Positions 32,705-41,092 of a DNA stretch of 54,891 nucleotides are shown here, in pieces (position 1 is the stretch's first letter; every line of letters begins with the position of its first letter). This stretch comes from Proteus myxofaciens ATCC 19692. GTDB lineage: Bacteria; Pseudomonadota; Gammaproteobacteria; Enterobacterales; Enterobacteriaceae. The DNA lies in contig NZ_LXEN01000040.1 of the NCBI RefSeq assembly GCF_001654855.1, forward strand, positions 1 through 54,891. Direction: 5' to 3'. The position numbers and the translations under genes were made by a program. The notes beneath the pieces were generated by a model. That model was given only the letters and a program-made list of their open reading frames with translations. It made no database searches and was not told where the DNA came from.

Positions 32705-33130
32705 CTATAGATGGCGTTGTAAATAAACAGTAATAAATGCCGTCGCCATAAAAATAATTACAGCAATAATAGACCGGCGTGATAAACGCGCTAATCCGCA
32801 AATACCATGACCACTTGTACATCCATTAGCTAAACGAGTCCCTACTCCCACCAGCAATCCTGCGATGATTAACATCAAGGGTGAAGCATCAATTACTGGT
32901 AATAACGGTTCATTTATCATATAGAAAAGAGCAGGTGCTACTAGCATGCCGGCTAAAAATGCCCAACGCCAGCCATTACCTTGTTGTTTTTTCGATAAAA
33001 CCTCACCTAAAATACCGCTTATTCCTGCAATGCGACCATTAAAAATCAACAAGATAGTAGCGGCTACGCCTATCATTAATCCACCAATTGCCGAACTTAA
33101 TGGCGAAAAGTGAACCCAATCAATGTTCAT
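32705..33130 (-). CDS. YeeE/YedE half-transporter, first gene
   Basis: 141 residues from the ATG at 33130, preceded by AGTAGG. A TTG eight codons upstream would overlap the regulator gene. It is a hydrophobic protein with four helices and the conserved cysteine motif NGCTSGHGICGLARLS near residue 103, the hallmark of YeeE/YedE proteins in which cysteines line the sulfur path. It pairs with the downstream half to form a full-length-equivalent transporter and follows an ArsR-type regulator, like the sulfide-responsive bigR operons. Confidence 0.83.
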   Translation of the reverse strand: MNIDWVHFSPLSSAIGGLMIGVAATILLIFNGRIAGISGILGEVLSKKQQGNGWRWAFLAGMLVAPALFYMINEPLLPVIDASPLMLIIAGLLVGVGTRLANGCTSGHGICGLARLSRRSIIAVIIFMATAFITVYLQRHL

Positions 33131-33141
33131 AAAATAACCTA

Positions 33142-33459
33142 CTATTTTGGACAATAAAGCTGATAAAGCGTATTAAGTAATACCAATACTTTTTCATCTG
33201 CAATAGAGTAAAAAATACGTTTACCATCACGACGAGTATTAACAAGCCCTTCGTTGCGTAAAACAGTAAGTTGTTGAGAAAGCGTAGGTTGACGAATACC
33301 CACACTTTTTTCTAATTCACTTACACTTTTTTCACTCTGACTTAGTTGGCACAATAAAAGTAATCTGTCGCCATTCCCAAGCGTTTTTAGCATGGTGGAA
33401 GCTTCATTGGCAGCTAATTTCATTGCTTCTAATAAATCAAGTTGAGCTTGTTGTGTCAT
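33142..33459 (-). CDS. ArsR-family regulator, BigR/YgaV/SqrR-like persulfide sensor
   Basis: A 105-residue winged helix-turn-helix protein from the ATG at 33459 (TGGAG upstream); earlier in-frame starts add six residues. Recognition region: VGIRQPTLSQQLTVLRNEGL. It has just two cysteines, Cys37 in LLLLCQL and Cys103 three residues from the C-terminus. These match the pair that forms a disulfide or polysulfide bridge in BigR/SqrR/YgaV. It probably represses the two YeeE/YedE genes that follow and releases them when reactive sulfur rises. The metal-site residues of classical ArsR are not evident. Confidence 0.82.
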   Translation of the reverse strand: MTQQAQLDLLEAMKLAANEASTMLKTLGNGDRLLLLCQLSQSEKSVSELEKSVGIRQPTLSQQLTVLRNEGLVNTRRDGKRIFYSIADEKVLVLLNTLYQLYCPK

Positions 33460-33563
33460 GGTAAACTCCATAATCAATATACTTTTTAATAATATGTTAA
33501 TTTATATATTGTGCAAGTTTTCTTTTATTGCGTGTTTCTATAAGGCGCTATATGCTCTCTATC

Positions 33564-34070
33564 ATGAAAACAGTTAGAGTGCCCATCGCCCTAGTGCAAA
33601 GTATTATGCGAACACTGCGTGAAAAACTGCAGCAGGCGAATATTTATCTTAATACAAATTATCCAGAACCTACCCTACTTTATAATCAAAGAGGAACAAT
33701 TGCTGGCAGTGCTTATTATGCAAATTGGGAAATCCGAATCAATCCTACATTATTGATTGAAAATAAACAGAATTTTATTGATGAAGTTATCCCTCATGAA
33801 TTAGCTCATTTATTGGTAAATAAGCATTTTGGCCGTGTTGCGCCTCATGGAAAAGAGTGGAAATGGATGATGGAAACTGTCCTTCAAGTCTCGGCAAAGC
33901 GCACACACCACTTTGATATCAGTAATGTCTGTGCAAAAACGTTTAGTTATGCTTGTCTGTGTGAAGAGATACATCAATTAACGATTCGACGTCACAATAA
34001 AATACAAAGGGGAGAAACTCAATATCGATGTCGACATTGCCAAGCCATTTTACAACTTATCAAACCATAA
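33564..34070 (+). CDS. sprT: SprT family zinc metalloprotease-like protein
   Basis: 168 residues from the ATG at 33564; the open frame extends upstream to a TTG but homologues begin MKT-x-R-x-P. It carries the HELAH zinc motif with downstream glutamate context ([10 protein letters not shown]), and a C-terminal zinc-ribbon-like region with CLC and CRHC. Closely matches E. coli SprT, a conserved SprT/Spartan-like domain protein whose bacterial role is poorly defined. It is divergent from the arsR gene and followed by a bidirectional terminator shared with mgtE. Confidence 0.93.
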   Translation: MKTVRVPIALVQSIMRTLREKLQQANIYLNTNYPEPTLLYNQRGTIAGSAYYANWEIRINPTLLIENKQNFIDEVIPHELAHLLVNKHFGRVAPHGKEWKWMMETVLQVSAKRTHHFDISNVCAKTFSYACLCEEIHQLTIRRHNKIQRGETQYRCRHCQAILQLIKP

Positions 34071-34084
34071 TATTATGAAATCAA

Positions 34085-34124
34085 AAAGCCGATATCCTCA
34101 TTGAGTTAACATCGGCTTTCTTGT
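34085..34124. terminator. Bidirectional terminator between sprT and mgtE
   Basis: The stem AAAGCCGAT / ATCGGCTTT (34085-34093 / 34111-34119) has T-rich flanks on both strands and lies between convergent genes. Confidence 0.8.
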
Positions 34125-34143
34125 GTAATTCTTTAGTATTGTA

Positions 34144-35217
34144 TTAAGCAAACTCACTCATAATATGAGAAGCAATTTCAAAATAGATAATCAGCCCTGT
34201 CCCATCAATTAAAGTAGCAATAAAGGGAGCTGAAACAACAGCAGGATCAATACCTACACGCTTTAATACCATAGGAATGACAGAGGAGACAACTGCACTC
34301 CATACCGTAATTAAAACTAGTGTAAATCCAACAACCATCATAACTTCCATACCTACACCTAAGAACCAAGCGCGAGCAAAGCCCGCAAGTCCCATAGTCA
34401 CGGCAACCATGATTGATGTTGTTATCTCTTTTCTTAATACAGACCATACATTGCGTAAGCTCACTTCACCTAGCGCCATGGCTCGTACTAATGTTGATGT
34501 AATTTGCGTACCACTATTCCCACCTGTACCAATTAACAATGGGATAAAGAATGCTAATGAAATAGCCGCTTCTAACCTATCTTCAAAAGCATGTAATACT
34601 GTACTGGTATAAGCTTCTGCAATAAATAACATCAATAACCATACAACCCGTTTACGCCATAATACGACAGGGCTTGTTTCTAAATAGGGCTGATCTAAAG
34701 GCGATGTTGCACCTTGCATTTGTGCATCAAGTGTATTTTCGTCTTCAATTAATTCAGCAATATCTTGAGGACGTAATACACCCACTAATTTGCCAAAGTG
34801 CATAACAGGTACGCTATCTAAGCCACTGTGGTTAATTAATTGGTAAACATCATGACGATTTTGATCGGGTGAAACAGAAAAAAAAGTTTGTCGCATAATG
34901 TCTGATACAAATAAATCATTACTGGCGGTTAATAATGACTTAACGGGTAAAATACCATTTAAATAATTATCTTTATCAATAACATAAAGATAGGTTGGAA
35001 TAACCTCATCTTGTAAATCATTAACTAGTTGCGCTTTTACTCGCTCAATAGGATCAGCCACAGAAACGGCAATATAAGACTGGCTCATATAAGCGCTAAC
35101 GGTGGTATCATCTTTTAAACGTTGATGTTTATCTTGTTGAGGATTTTTTTGTTGTGTGTTTAAAGTATTATCAGCAACTAATGTTGCATCAACTTTATGT
35201 TGAGTTGTCACTTTCAT
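34144..35217 (-). CDS. mgtE: MgtE-family magnesium transporter lacking the N-terminal domain
   Basis: A 357-residue MgtE-type channel, about 90 residues shorter than canonical MgtE. A pair of CBS domains (about 42-165) precedes five transmembrane helices (about 190-355). The pore region contains GGNSGTQ (about 232) and the late Asp in FIATLIDGTGLIIYF. The superhelical MgtE_N domain, which senses magnesium in the gate, is missing. The first 40 residues are polar and low complexity. The long leader holds an M-box riboswitch. That the RNA compensates for the lost protein sensor is inference. Confidence 0.9.
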   Translation of the reverse strand: MKVTTQHKVDATLVADNTLNTQQKNPQQDKHQRLKDDTTVSAYMSQSYIAVSVADPIERVKAQLVNDLQDEVIPTYLYVIDKDNYLNGILPVKSLLTASNDLFVSDIMRQTFFSVSPDQNRHDVYQLINHSGLDSVPVMHFGKLVGVLRPQDIAELIEDENTLDAQMQGATSPLDQPYLETSPVVLWRKRVVWLLMLFIAEAYTSTVLHAFEDRLEAAISLAFFIPLLIGTGGNSGTQITSTLVRAMALGEVSLRNVWSVLRKEITTSIMVAVTMGLAGFARAWFLGVGMEVMMVVGFTLVLITVWSAVVSSVIPMVLKRVGIDPAVVSAPFIATLIDGTGLIIYFEIASHIMSEFA

Positions 35218-35297
35218 TTTGGGGATCCCTATTACTGTTTGTGTTTAGCAAATCAGTTCTCCATAGGGGCGAAACCAGAAGCGAGAATGCAAAAGCC

Positions 35298-35484
35298 ATC
35301 TACACGTCTCGGTTTTAGCACTATACAACGTATCTAGTCTCTATTGGATACCAATAAATAATAGAAGTTACATGGGGATATACCTTCGATCGATATATCC
35401 TGTCCTAATCTTGGGCGTCTCTCGACGTCGTCAGATCAGTAACCTATGTTTGTATAGGAGCCTCGCCTAACGAGATACTGCACT
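35298..35484 (-). ncRNA. M-box (ykoK) magnesium riboswitch
   Basis: Read on the minus strand, the mgtE leader contains the M-box signature blocks in order: CTCGTTAGGCGAGGCTCCTA, GTCGAGAGACGCC, and TATAGTGCTAAAACCGAGA. The first CTCG pairs with the final CGAG to close P1. Magnesium binding should fold the aptamer and reduce mgtE expression. The mgtE ribosome site (ATAGGG, about 35226-35231) is complementary to CCCTAT about 40 nt upstream, which suggests translational rather than termination control. Confidence 0.92.
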
Positions 35485-35505
35485 TTTCTTACGAATGCGG
35501 CGCGC

Positions 35506-35511
35506 ATTATA
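35506..35511 (-). promoter_or_regulatory. mgtE leader promoter -10 box
   Basis: TATAAT on the minus strand, followed by a GC-rich discriminator (GCGCGCCGC), gives a start near 35499, about 15 nt before the M-box. The -35 element is weak. Confidence 0.55.
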
Positions 35512-35679
35512 ACCACTTAAAATAGAATGAAAAGCAACATCTCGTTTCTGTTTAAGTTCTATTGAACGTTGCAATAGATAAATAAACACATTATTTATGA
35601 TAGATAAGAGTTTAATTAAGAGAATAAATAAAAAGATAAATTAATATCATTGAGGATAATCTATTTATTAATAGCCAAT

Positions 35680-36006
35680 TTAATACACTTTTTTATGTTT
35701 TAAATTCTCTGCCTGTAAAAAAATTTCTTCGGCTGTTTTACCATCCAATGATTGGCACATTTTTTTCGTAAGAATATCCCCATTCTTATTACGGCCAGCG
35801 ACAACTAAATCATTAAAATCAATATCATTAAACATCGCTAATTCTATTGCTTTATCAAAGCGTTCCTGTTCTTCAACTGATAAAGAACTTCTCATTTCAA
35901 CAATGGAGCTACGCAGTGACTCAACATTAGAACCATCAAGGGTTTGAGGTTTTTCACAGCCTGAAAGCATCATGCTGAATAAACAAATAAATAACATTTT
36001 TTTCAT
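35680..36006 (-). CDS. Small lipoprotein, DUF6694-like
   Basis: A 108-residue protein with a lipoprotein signal. The lipobox LSGC places the lipidated cysteine at residue 17. The mature part is short, charged and helical, with no enzyme motif: SSIVEMRSSLSVEEQERFDKAI, then NGKTAEEIF-like repeats near the end. It resembles the DUF6694 lipoproteins of enterics, whose function is unknown. It stands alone between the mgtE leader and hcr. Confidence 0.75.
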   Translation of the reverse strand: MKKMLFICLFSMMLSGCEKPQTLDGSNVESLRSSIVEMRSSLSVEEQERFDKAIELAMFNDIDFNDLVVAGRNKNGDILTKKMCQSLDGKTAEEIFLQAENLKHKKVY

Positions 36007-36189
36007 ATATCCCCTCCTCTCCCTTGATTCATTAAATCATAGCAGAATGTTAATAAGGAAACTGCCACTATCTAAAATATATTTTTATTTTATCGTCATC
36101 ATATTGAATAAATAAAGAGCATAACTTTAATATAGAACGAATAAAGCGTATTTTAATTAATACTCGCTCAATTTTTGATAAAAATATTA

Positions 36190-36219
36190 AGAAAAACCCT
36201 GTTAATAAATTAACAGGGT
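36190..36219 (-). terminator. hcp-hcr operon terminator
   Basis: A perfect 10-bp stem ACCCTGTTAA / TTAACAGGGT with loop TAAA is followed on the minus strand by five T. It lies about 45 bp after hcr. Confidence 0.9.
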
Positions 36220-36263
36220 AAAATGTAGAAAAGAATAAGAATAGAAGGAATAAAATAGGAATA

Positions 36264-37268
36264 TTAAGCGAGTTCTACATCGCCTTTTAAGCGACAACTG
36301 CAAGCTAAAACATACCCCTGGGCAATTTCTTTTTCAGTTAATGTGCTTGTACTGGTAACGTCATAATCACCACTTAAAATACGTGTTTTACAACTACCAC
36401 AAACACCTGCGCGACATGCAGCTAATACAGGGACATTATTATCTTCCATCGCAGATAATAATGTGACGCCTACAGGTACTTTTATTTTTGATAAAGAATG
36501 ACGAATTGTCATCGTTAATTGTTTATTATTATCAACGCAGGCAGGCTCATCACCAAAACGTTCCATAAAAATATTTTCGCTTGGTACACCTAAATTTTTT
36601 ACAAACTGCCCTGTATCTTCCATATAACTATTGGGACCACAGCACATAACCGTACAACTCGCAATATCAGGCACAAGTGCTGCTAATTTTTCTTGTGATA
36701 TACGACCACTCAATAATCCACCATCTTCAGGTAATTTAGGCATCAAAATAAAATTAAGATGATGAGGATATTCATTCACTAATTCCAACCATTCTTTTTC
36801 AAAAATAAATTGGCTACGTTCATGAATATTAAAAATAACCGTAATATTAACTTTGGGTTGATTATTTAACAACCAACGCGTCATCGACATAATAGGTGTT
36901 ACGCCACATCCAGCAGCCAACATTAAATAACGGTGATTCGTTTTATCTGCACAAGTAAATTCACCTTGAGCATCAGATAACCACAAGTAATCACCTGGTT
37001 TAACATTTGATGTCAGCCAATTAGAACCAACACCATTATCTAATCGACGAACAGTTAATGTAATAAATCGACTTAGTCCAGGAGATGAAGATAGCGTGTA
37101 AGCACGCATTGTTTCATCACTATTATTAATACTCACTAAGGCGAATTGCCCAGGTTTATAAGGATAAAAATCGTGATTAATTAAATTCAGCGTCCACACT
37201 TCTGGCGTTTCCTGCAAAATAGAGTGAACTTGCATACGATTAGGACAATAAGAAGTAGGCATCGTCAT
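36264..37268 (-). CDS. hcr: NADH oxidoreductase Hcr
   Basis: Electron donor to Hcp. It has 334 residues from the ATG at 37268, preceded by GAGGAG at good spacing and aligning with E. coli Hcr (MTMPT start); an upstream in-frame start adds 13 residues. It has an FAD-binding domain (RAYTLSSSP), a ferredoxin-reductase NAD domain (AAGCGVTPIMSM), and a C-terminal plant-type [2Fe-2S] domain with CRAGVCGSC and a terminal CSC. It lies 57 bp after hcp in the same operon. The hcp promoter region carries NsrR- and FNR-like sites, so expression under anaerobic nitric oxide stress is expected. Confidence 0.96.
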   Translation of the reverse strand: MTMPTSYCPNRMQVHSILQETPEVWTLNLINHDFYPYKPGQFALVSINNSDETMRAYTLSSSPGLSRFITLTVRRLDNGVGSNWLTSNVKPGDYLWLSDAQGEFTCADKTNHRYLMLAAGCGVTPIMSMTRWLLNNQPKVNITVIFNIHERSQFIFEKEWLELVNEYPHHLNFILMPKLPEDGGLLSGRISQEKLAALVPDIASCTVMCCGPNSYMEDTGQFVKNLGVPSENIFMERFGDEPACVDNNKQLTMTIRHSLSKIKVPVGVTLLSAMEDNNVPVLAACRAGVCGSCKTRILSGDYDVTSTSTLTEKEIAQGYVLACSCRLKGDVELA

Positions 37269-37325
37269 TGATAAAAACTCCTCACCGAAGCCCGCAAGCT
37301 TCGGCAATGATGATGAATGAAAGCA

Positions 37326-38978
37326 TTAAGCACCCAGAATATCGTGAAGATCTTGCTCTGGCGTAGTAATAGAACGCATTCCAAATTTCTCGTTTAATAT
37401 TGCGAGTAAATTATCAGTTAAGAATGCAGGTGCAGTTGGGCCGGTATAAATATTTTTTACACCCAATGAAAGAAGCGTTAATAAAATAACAATCGCTTTT
37501 TGTTCAAACCAAGAAAGAATTAAAGACAGTGGTAAATCATTCACACCACATCCTAATTTTTCAGCCAGATTAACTGCAAGCATAATGGCAGAGTAAGCAT
37601 CATTACACTGACCTACATCAAGTAAACGAGGCAAGCCTTCTAACGTACCAAAATCAAGTTTATTAAAACGATATTTACCACATGCTAATGTCATAATTAA
37701 GCAATCTTGTGGTATTTCTCTTGCTAAATCAGTGTAATAACTACGTTCACCACGGCTACCATCACAACCACCGACTAAGAAAACATGGCGTAGTTTTTTC
37801 TGTGCGACTAAATCAATAACTGTATCAGCCGCATTGAGTAATGTTTGGCGACCAAAACCAACGGTAATTAAGTGCTCGATTTCACTGTATGGAAAACCAT
37901 CTAATGATTGTGCTTGTTCAATCATTTCAGAGAAATCATTGCCAGTAATGTGTTTCACACCAGGCCAACCGACGATGCTACGAGTCCAAATGCGAGAACC
38001 GTAATTCCCAACATTAGGATCAATAATGCAGTTTGACGTCATTAAGACAGGACCTGGGAATTTAGCAAATTCAACTTGTTGATTTTGCCAACCACTACCA
38101 TAGTTACCCACTAAATGTTTATATTTTTTAAGTTCAGGATAACCATGAGCTGGCAACATTTCACCATGAGTGTAAACATTAATACCTGTACCTTCTGTTT
38201 GCTCGAGTAGCATTTGCAGATCTTTTAGATCATGACCTGAAATTAAAATTGCTTTACCTGCAACAGGACGAACATTAACAGAAACAGGGGTAGGATCACC
38301 GTAAGCTTGAGTCTCACCTTTATCAAGAATAGCCATAACACGAAAATTCATTTGACCAATGCCCATCGCATTTTCCAATAACTCATTCATATCAGTAGGA
38401 TTAGTACCTAACCATGACATATAGCCATGGTACTCTGCATAAATATCATTATCGTATTGACCTAAAACATGCGCATGCTCCATATACGCCGCAGCACCTT
38501 TTAAACCATAAAGACAAAGCATACGTAAACCATGAATATCATCACCGATTTCTGCTTTATCACCATTTAATGCAAAACGTTGAGCTTGTTTTTGTAAACT
38601 CTCTAAATCATTACCTTCAAGTTGAATTTCAGCTTTAGGATTAACGACTTGAATAGCTGCATTTTTAGCAAGCACTCGTGCTTTTAAATTCTCACGCAAA
38701 TAAATCGCTTCTTTGGCATAACCTACAATACGATCAGAATCAAAGTTAACGTTAGTTAGCGTTGAGAAAAATGCACGAGGTGCAAAGCTATCAATATCAT
38801 GATCAATAATATCGACACTACGTGCAGCGATTGCCCATGCTGATAGCCCTTCTAATACAGCTACTAATAAATCTTGAAGATCTGAGGTTTCAGCGGTTTT
38901 ACCACACATACCTTGGGCATAAGCACAGCCATTACCCACAGGTGTTTTCATTGTTTGTTCACATTGCACACAATACAT
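37326..38978 (-). CDS. hcp: Hydroxylamine reductase / NO reductase Hcp (hybrid cluster protein)
   Basis: 550 residues, the standard enteric form. N-terminal cysteines C3 and C6 and the following GNGC and GMCGK residues ([18 protein letters not shown]) bind the [2Fe-2S] cluster. The hybrid Fe-S-O cluster ligands lie in the C-terminal half, including the CIID, VGGCDGS and LACGKY regions. Hcp is a high-affinity nitric oxide reductase in anaerobic E. coli, also implicated in protein S-nitrosylation. It is the first gene of hcp-hcr. The regulatory region at 39019-39112 carries a probable NsrR palindrome and an FNR-like site. Confidence 0.97.
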   Translation of the reverse strand: MYCVQCEQTMKTPVGNGCAYAQGMCGKTAETSDLQDLLVAVLEGLSAWAIAARSVDIIDHDIDSFAPRAFFSTLTNVNFDSDRIVGYAKEAIYLRENLKARVLAKNAAIQVVNPKAEIQLEGNDLESLQKQAQRFALNGDKAEIGDDIHGLRMLCLYGLKGAAAYMEHAHVLGQYDNDIYAEYHGYMSWLGTNPTDMNELLENAMGIGQMNFRVMAILDKGETQAYGDPTPVSVNVRPVAGKAILISGHDLKDLQMLLEQTEGTGINVYTHGEMLPAHGYPELKKYKHLVGNYGSGWQNQQVEFAKFPGPVLMTSNCIIDPNVGNYGSRIWTRSIVGWPGVKHITGNDFSEMIEQAQSLDGFPYSEIEHLITVGFGRQTLLNAADTVIDLVAQKKLRHVFLVGGCDGSRGERSYYTDLAREIPQDCLIMTLACGKYRFNKLDFGTLEGLPRLLDVGQCNDAYSAIMLAVNLAEKLGCGVNDLPLSLILSWFEQKAIVILLTLLSLGVKNIYTGPTAPAFLTDNLLAILNEKFGMRSITTPEQDLHDILGA

Positions 38979-39018
38979 ACCGAATTCCTTCTAATTATAA
39001 CTATAACGCTTTTTTTAT

Positions 39019-39041
39019 AAGTTGCATTTAATATGCAACAT
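39019..39041 (-). promoter_or_regulatory. NsrR-like operator of hcp-hcr
   Basis: An 11-1-11 palindromic element, AAGTTGCATTT-A-ATATGCAACAT, matches the NsrR consensus (AAGATGCATTT half) at 10 of 11 and 8 of 11 scored positions. It lies 40-60 bp before hcp, where NO-sensitive NsrR would repress. Confidence 0.7.
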
Positions 39042-39098
39042 AAGGATACGCCATTCTTATAAGAGGAAAAGTGCAATATCAAACAATCTCAGTTTTGT

Positions 39099-39112
39099 TT
39101 GATCTAAAGCAA
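39099..39112 (-). promoter_or_regulatory. FNR-like site upstream of hcp
   Basis: TTGATCTAAAGCAA matches the FNR consensus TTGAT-N4-ATCAA at 9 of 10 positions. A candidate -10 (GATATT on the minus strand, 39075-39080) would put the site near -38 to -41, typical of activation. It might also serve the divergent aldehyde dehydrogenase gene. Confidence 0.55.
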
Positions 39113-39446
39113 AATCATCATCATTTTTTAAATATTAATTGATTATTATTTAACCGCTCTATATGAAAAACTATTTGCTTAATTCTATCTATATATTAAT
39201 TACCATTAATAAATATAAAGATTAATTAATCTATTTTTTATTTTTTATAACTTTGAAGCAATAAATCTGTGAAGTGAATCGATTTAACTGACTATTTAAG
39301 AAATATTCTTTATTGTTTTTTCTAGTTAATATCACCTATTGTAGTAATAGGTAATAAAATGACGTTAATTGTTATATTTTATTAACCAAAGAGTGATGAA
39401 AAAAATTATAGTGCCGAATACTAATCACCCTACACCGGAGAAGAAA

Positions 39447-40928
39447 ATGATCAAATTAGATAATGTTCCATCTCAATTCCGTCCTTTAGAAAGCTATAAA
39501 ATGCTCATTGGTGGAGAATGGGTCTCTAGCCTTTCACAAAAAACAACGCAGACATTTAATCCTGCAACAGGCCAGTTACTCAGTGAATATGCACTAGGTG
39601 ATGCAAAAGATGTTGATCGTGCTGTAAGCGCGGCTAGAAAAGCATTTGCGACATGGAGTAAAACCTCACCGGCTGAGCGACAAACATTCTTATTAAAAAT
39701 TGCTGATCGATTAGAGGAAGAACAAGAACGTCTAGCGTGGATTGAATCACTGGATAACGGTAAACCACTCAATGAGTCGAAAAACATTGATTTACCTGCC
39801 TGTATTGACCATTTTCGATATTTTGCAGGTGTGATACGCTCTCATACAGATGAAAGTGCCATCCTTGATGAAAATACAATTAGCCTGGTTATTCGCGAAC
39901 CTATTGGTGTTGTAGGTCAAGTTATTCCATGGAATTTCCCATTATTGATGGCAGCATGGAAACTTGCTCCAGCAATTGCTGCTGGCGATACTGTTGTTAT
40001 CAACCCAGCAACACTCACCTCACTTTCATTATTAGAACTAGGTCGTATTTTGAATGAAATATTACCAGCAGGTGTTATAAATATTGTAACGGGTCGCGGA
40101 TCTGTCGCAGGACAAGCAATTTTAGAACATAAAGATATTGATAAACTCGCGTTTACAGGTTCAACTAGTATAGGTTACACCGTTGCAGAAGCTGCTGCCA
40201 AGAAAATGGTGCCAGCTACTCTTGAATTAGGTGGTAAGTCTGCAAATATTGTCTTCCCTGATGCTAACATGAAAAAAGCAGTCAAATATGCAGCATTGGC
40301 CATATTAATGAATCAAGGACAAGCGTGTGAATCCGGTTCTCGTCTGTTCTTACATAAAGATATTCATGATGACTTTTTAAAAGAGTTAAAAACTGAATTT
40401 GAAAACATTCGTGTTGGTGATCCACTTGATCCGAATACTCAAATGGGAACTCAAGTTAGCCAAGATCAAATGGATACAATTTTAGGTTATATCGATATCG
40501 CTAAAAAAGAAGGGGCAACCATTCTAACAGGTGGCGAGCGTATTACAGGTGATGGGTTTGACGAAGGTTTCTTCATTCGTCCAACTATTATTACCAATGT
40601 AAATAACCAAATGCGTGTTGCTCGTGAAGAGATTTTTGGCCCAGTTTTATGTGTTATTCCATTTGATAATGAACAAAATGTCATTGATATGGCAAACGAC
40701 TCTGATTATGGACTGGGTGGTGCTGTTTGGACTCAAGATATTAATCGTGCATTACGTGTTGCTAGAGCCGTTGAAACAGGTCGTATGTGGGTTAACACCT
40801 ATCATGAACTTCCTGCTCATGCGCCATTTGGTGGGTATAAAAAATCAGGTTTAGGTCGCGAGACACATAAAATGATGTTAGATGCTTATACCCAAGTAAA
40901 AAATATTTTTATCAGTACAAAAGAATAA
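39447..40928 (+). CDS. NAD(P)-dependent aldehyde dehydrogenase (ALDH superfamily)
   Basis: 493 residues from the ATG at 39447, which has GGAG eight to eleven bases upstream; the open frame extends further but without a ribosome site. ALDH signatures are PWNFPL (about 160), the catalytic base in LELGGKSANIV (about 258), and the nucleophile cysteine in NQGQACESGSR (about 292). The C-terminal APFGGYKKSGLGRETHKMM resembles the AldB/ExaC acetaldehyde dehydrogenases. The exact aldehyde is not determinable. It is divergent from hcp across 468 bp, so it might share anaerobic or NO control, and it has its own terminator. Confidence 0.88.
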   Translation: MIKLDNVPSQFRPLESYKMLIGGEWVSSLSQKTTQTFNPATGQLLSEYALGDAKDVDRAVSAARKAFATWSKTSPAERQTFLLKIADRLEEEQERLAWIESLDNGKPLNESKNIDLPACIDHFRYFAGVIRSHTDESAILDENTISLVIREPIGVVGQVIPWNFPLLMAAWKLAPAIAAGDTVVINPATLTSLSLLELGRILNEILPAGVINIVTGRGSVAGQAILEHKDIDKLAFTGSTSIGYTVAEAAAKKMVPATLELGGKSANIVFPDANMKKAVKYAALAILMNQGQACESGSRLFLHKDIHDDFLKELKTEFENIRVGDPLDPNTQMGTQVSQDQMDTILGYIDIAKKEGATILTGGERITGDGFDEGFFIRPTIITNVNNQMRVAREEIFGPVLCVIPFDNEQNVIDMANDSDYGLGGAVWTQDINRALRVARAVETGRMWVNTYHELPAHAPFGGYKKSGLGRETHKMMLDAYTQVKNIFISTKE

Positions 40929-40982
40929 ATAATCTCTATTTTCAATATCCTAATAATTATAAATAGCTATACTCATCTCTTT

Positions 40983-41010
40983 GCCTTCTCCCCAGAAGGC
41001 TTTTTATTTT
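40983..41010 (+). terminator. Aldehyde dehydrogenase gene terminator
   Basis: The stem GCCTTCT / AGAAGGC with loop CCCC is followed by a T-rich tail (TTTTTATTTT). Confidence 0.9.
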
Positions 41011-41016
41011 CTACTT

Positions 41017-41058
41017 ATAAAAAAACCATATATTTAAAACCTTTTAAAACATATGGTT
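41017..41058 (-). terminator. AGCS symporter gene terminator
   Basis: Arms AACCATAT (41024-41031) and ATATGGTT (41051-41058) are followed on the minus strand by a run of T (A-run 41019-41025). The hairpin lies just past the symporter stop. Confidence 0.7.
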
Positions 41059-41092
41059 ATTAAGGTTTAGAATAAATATACTCTCAAAGGCG

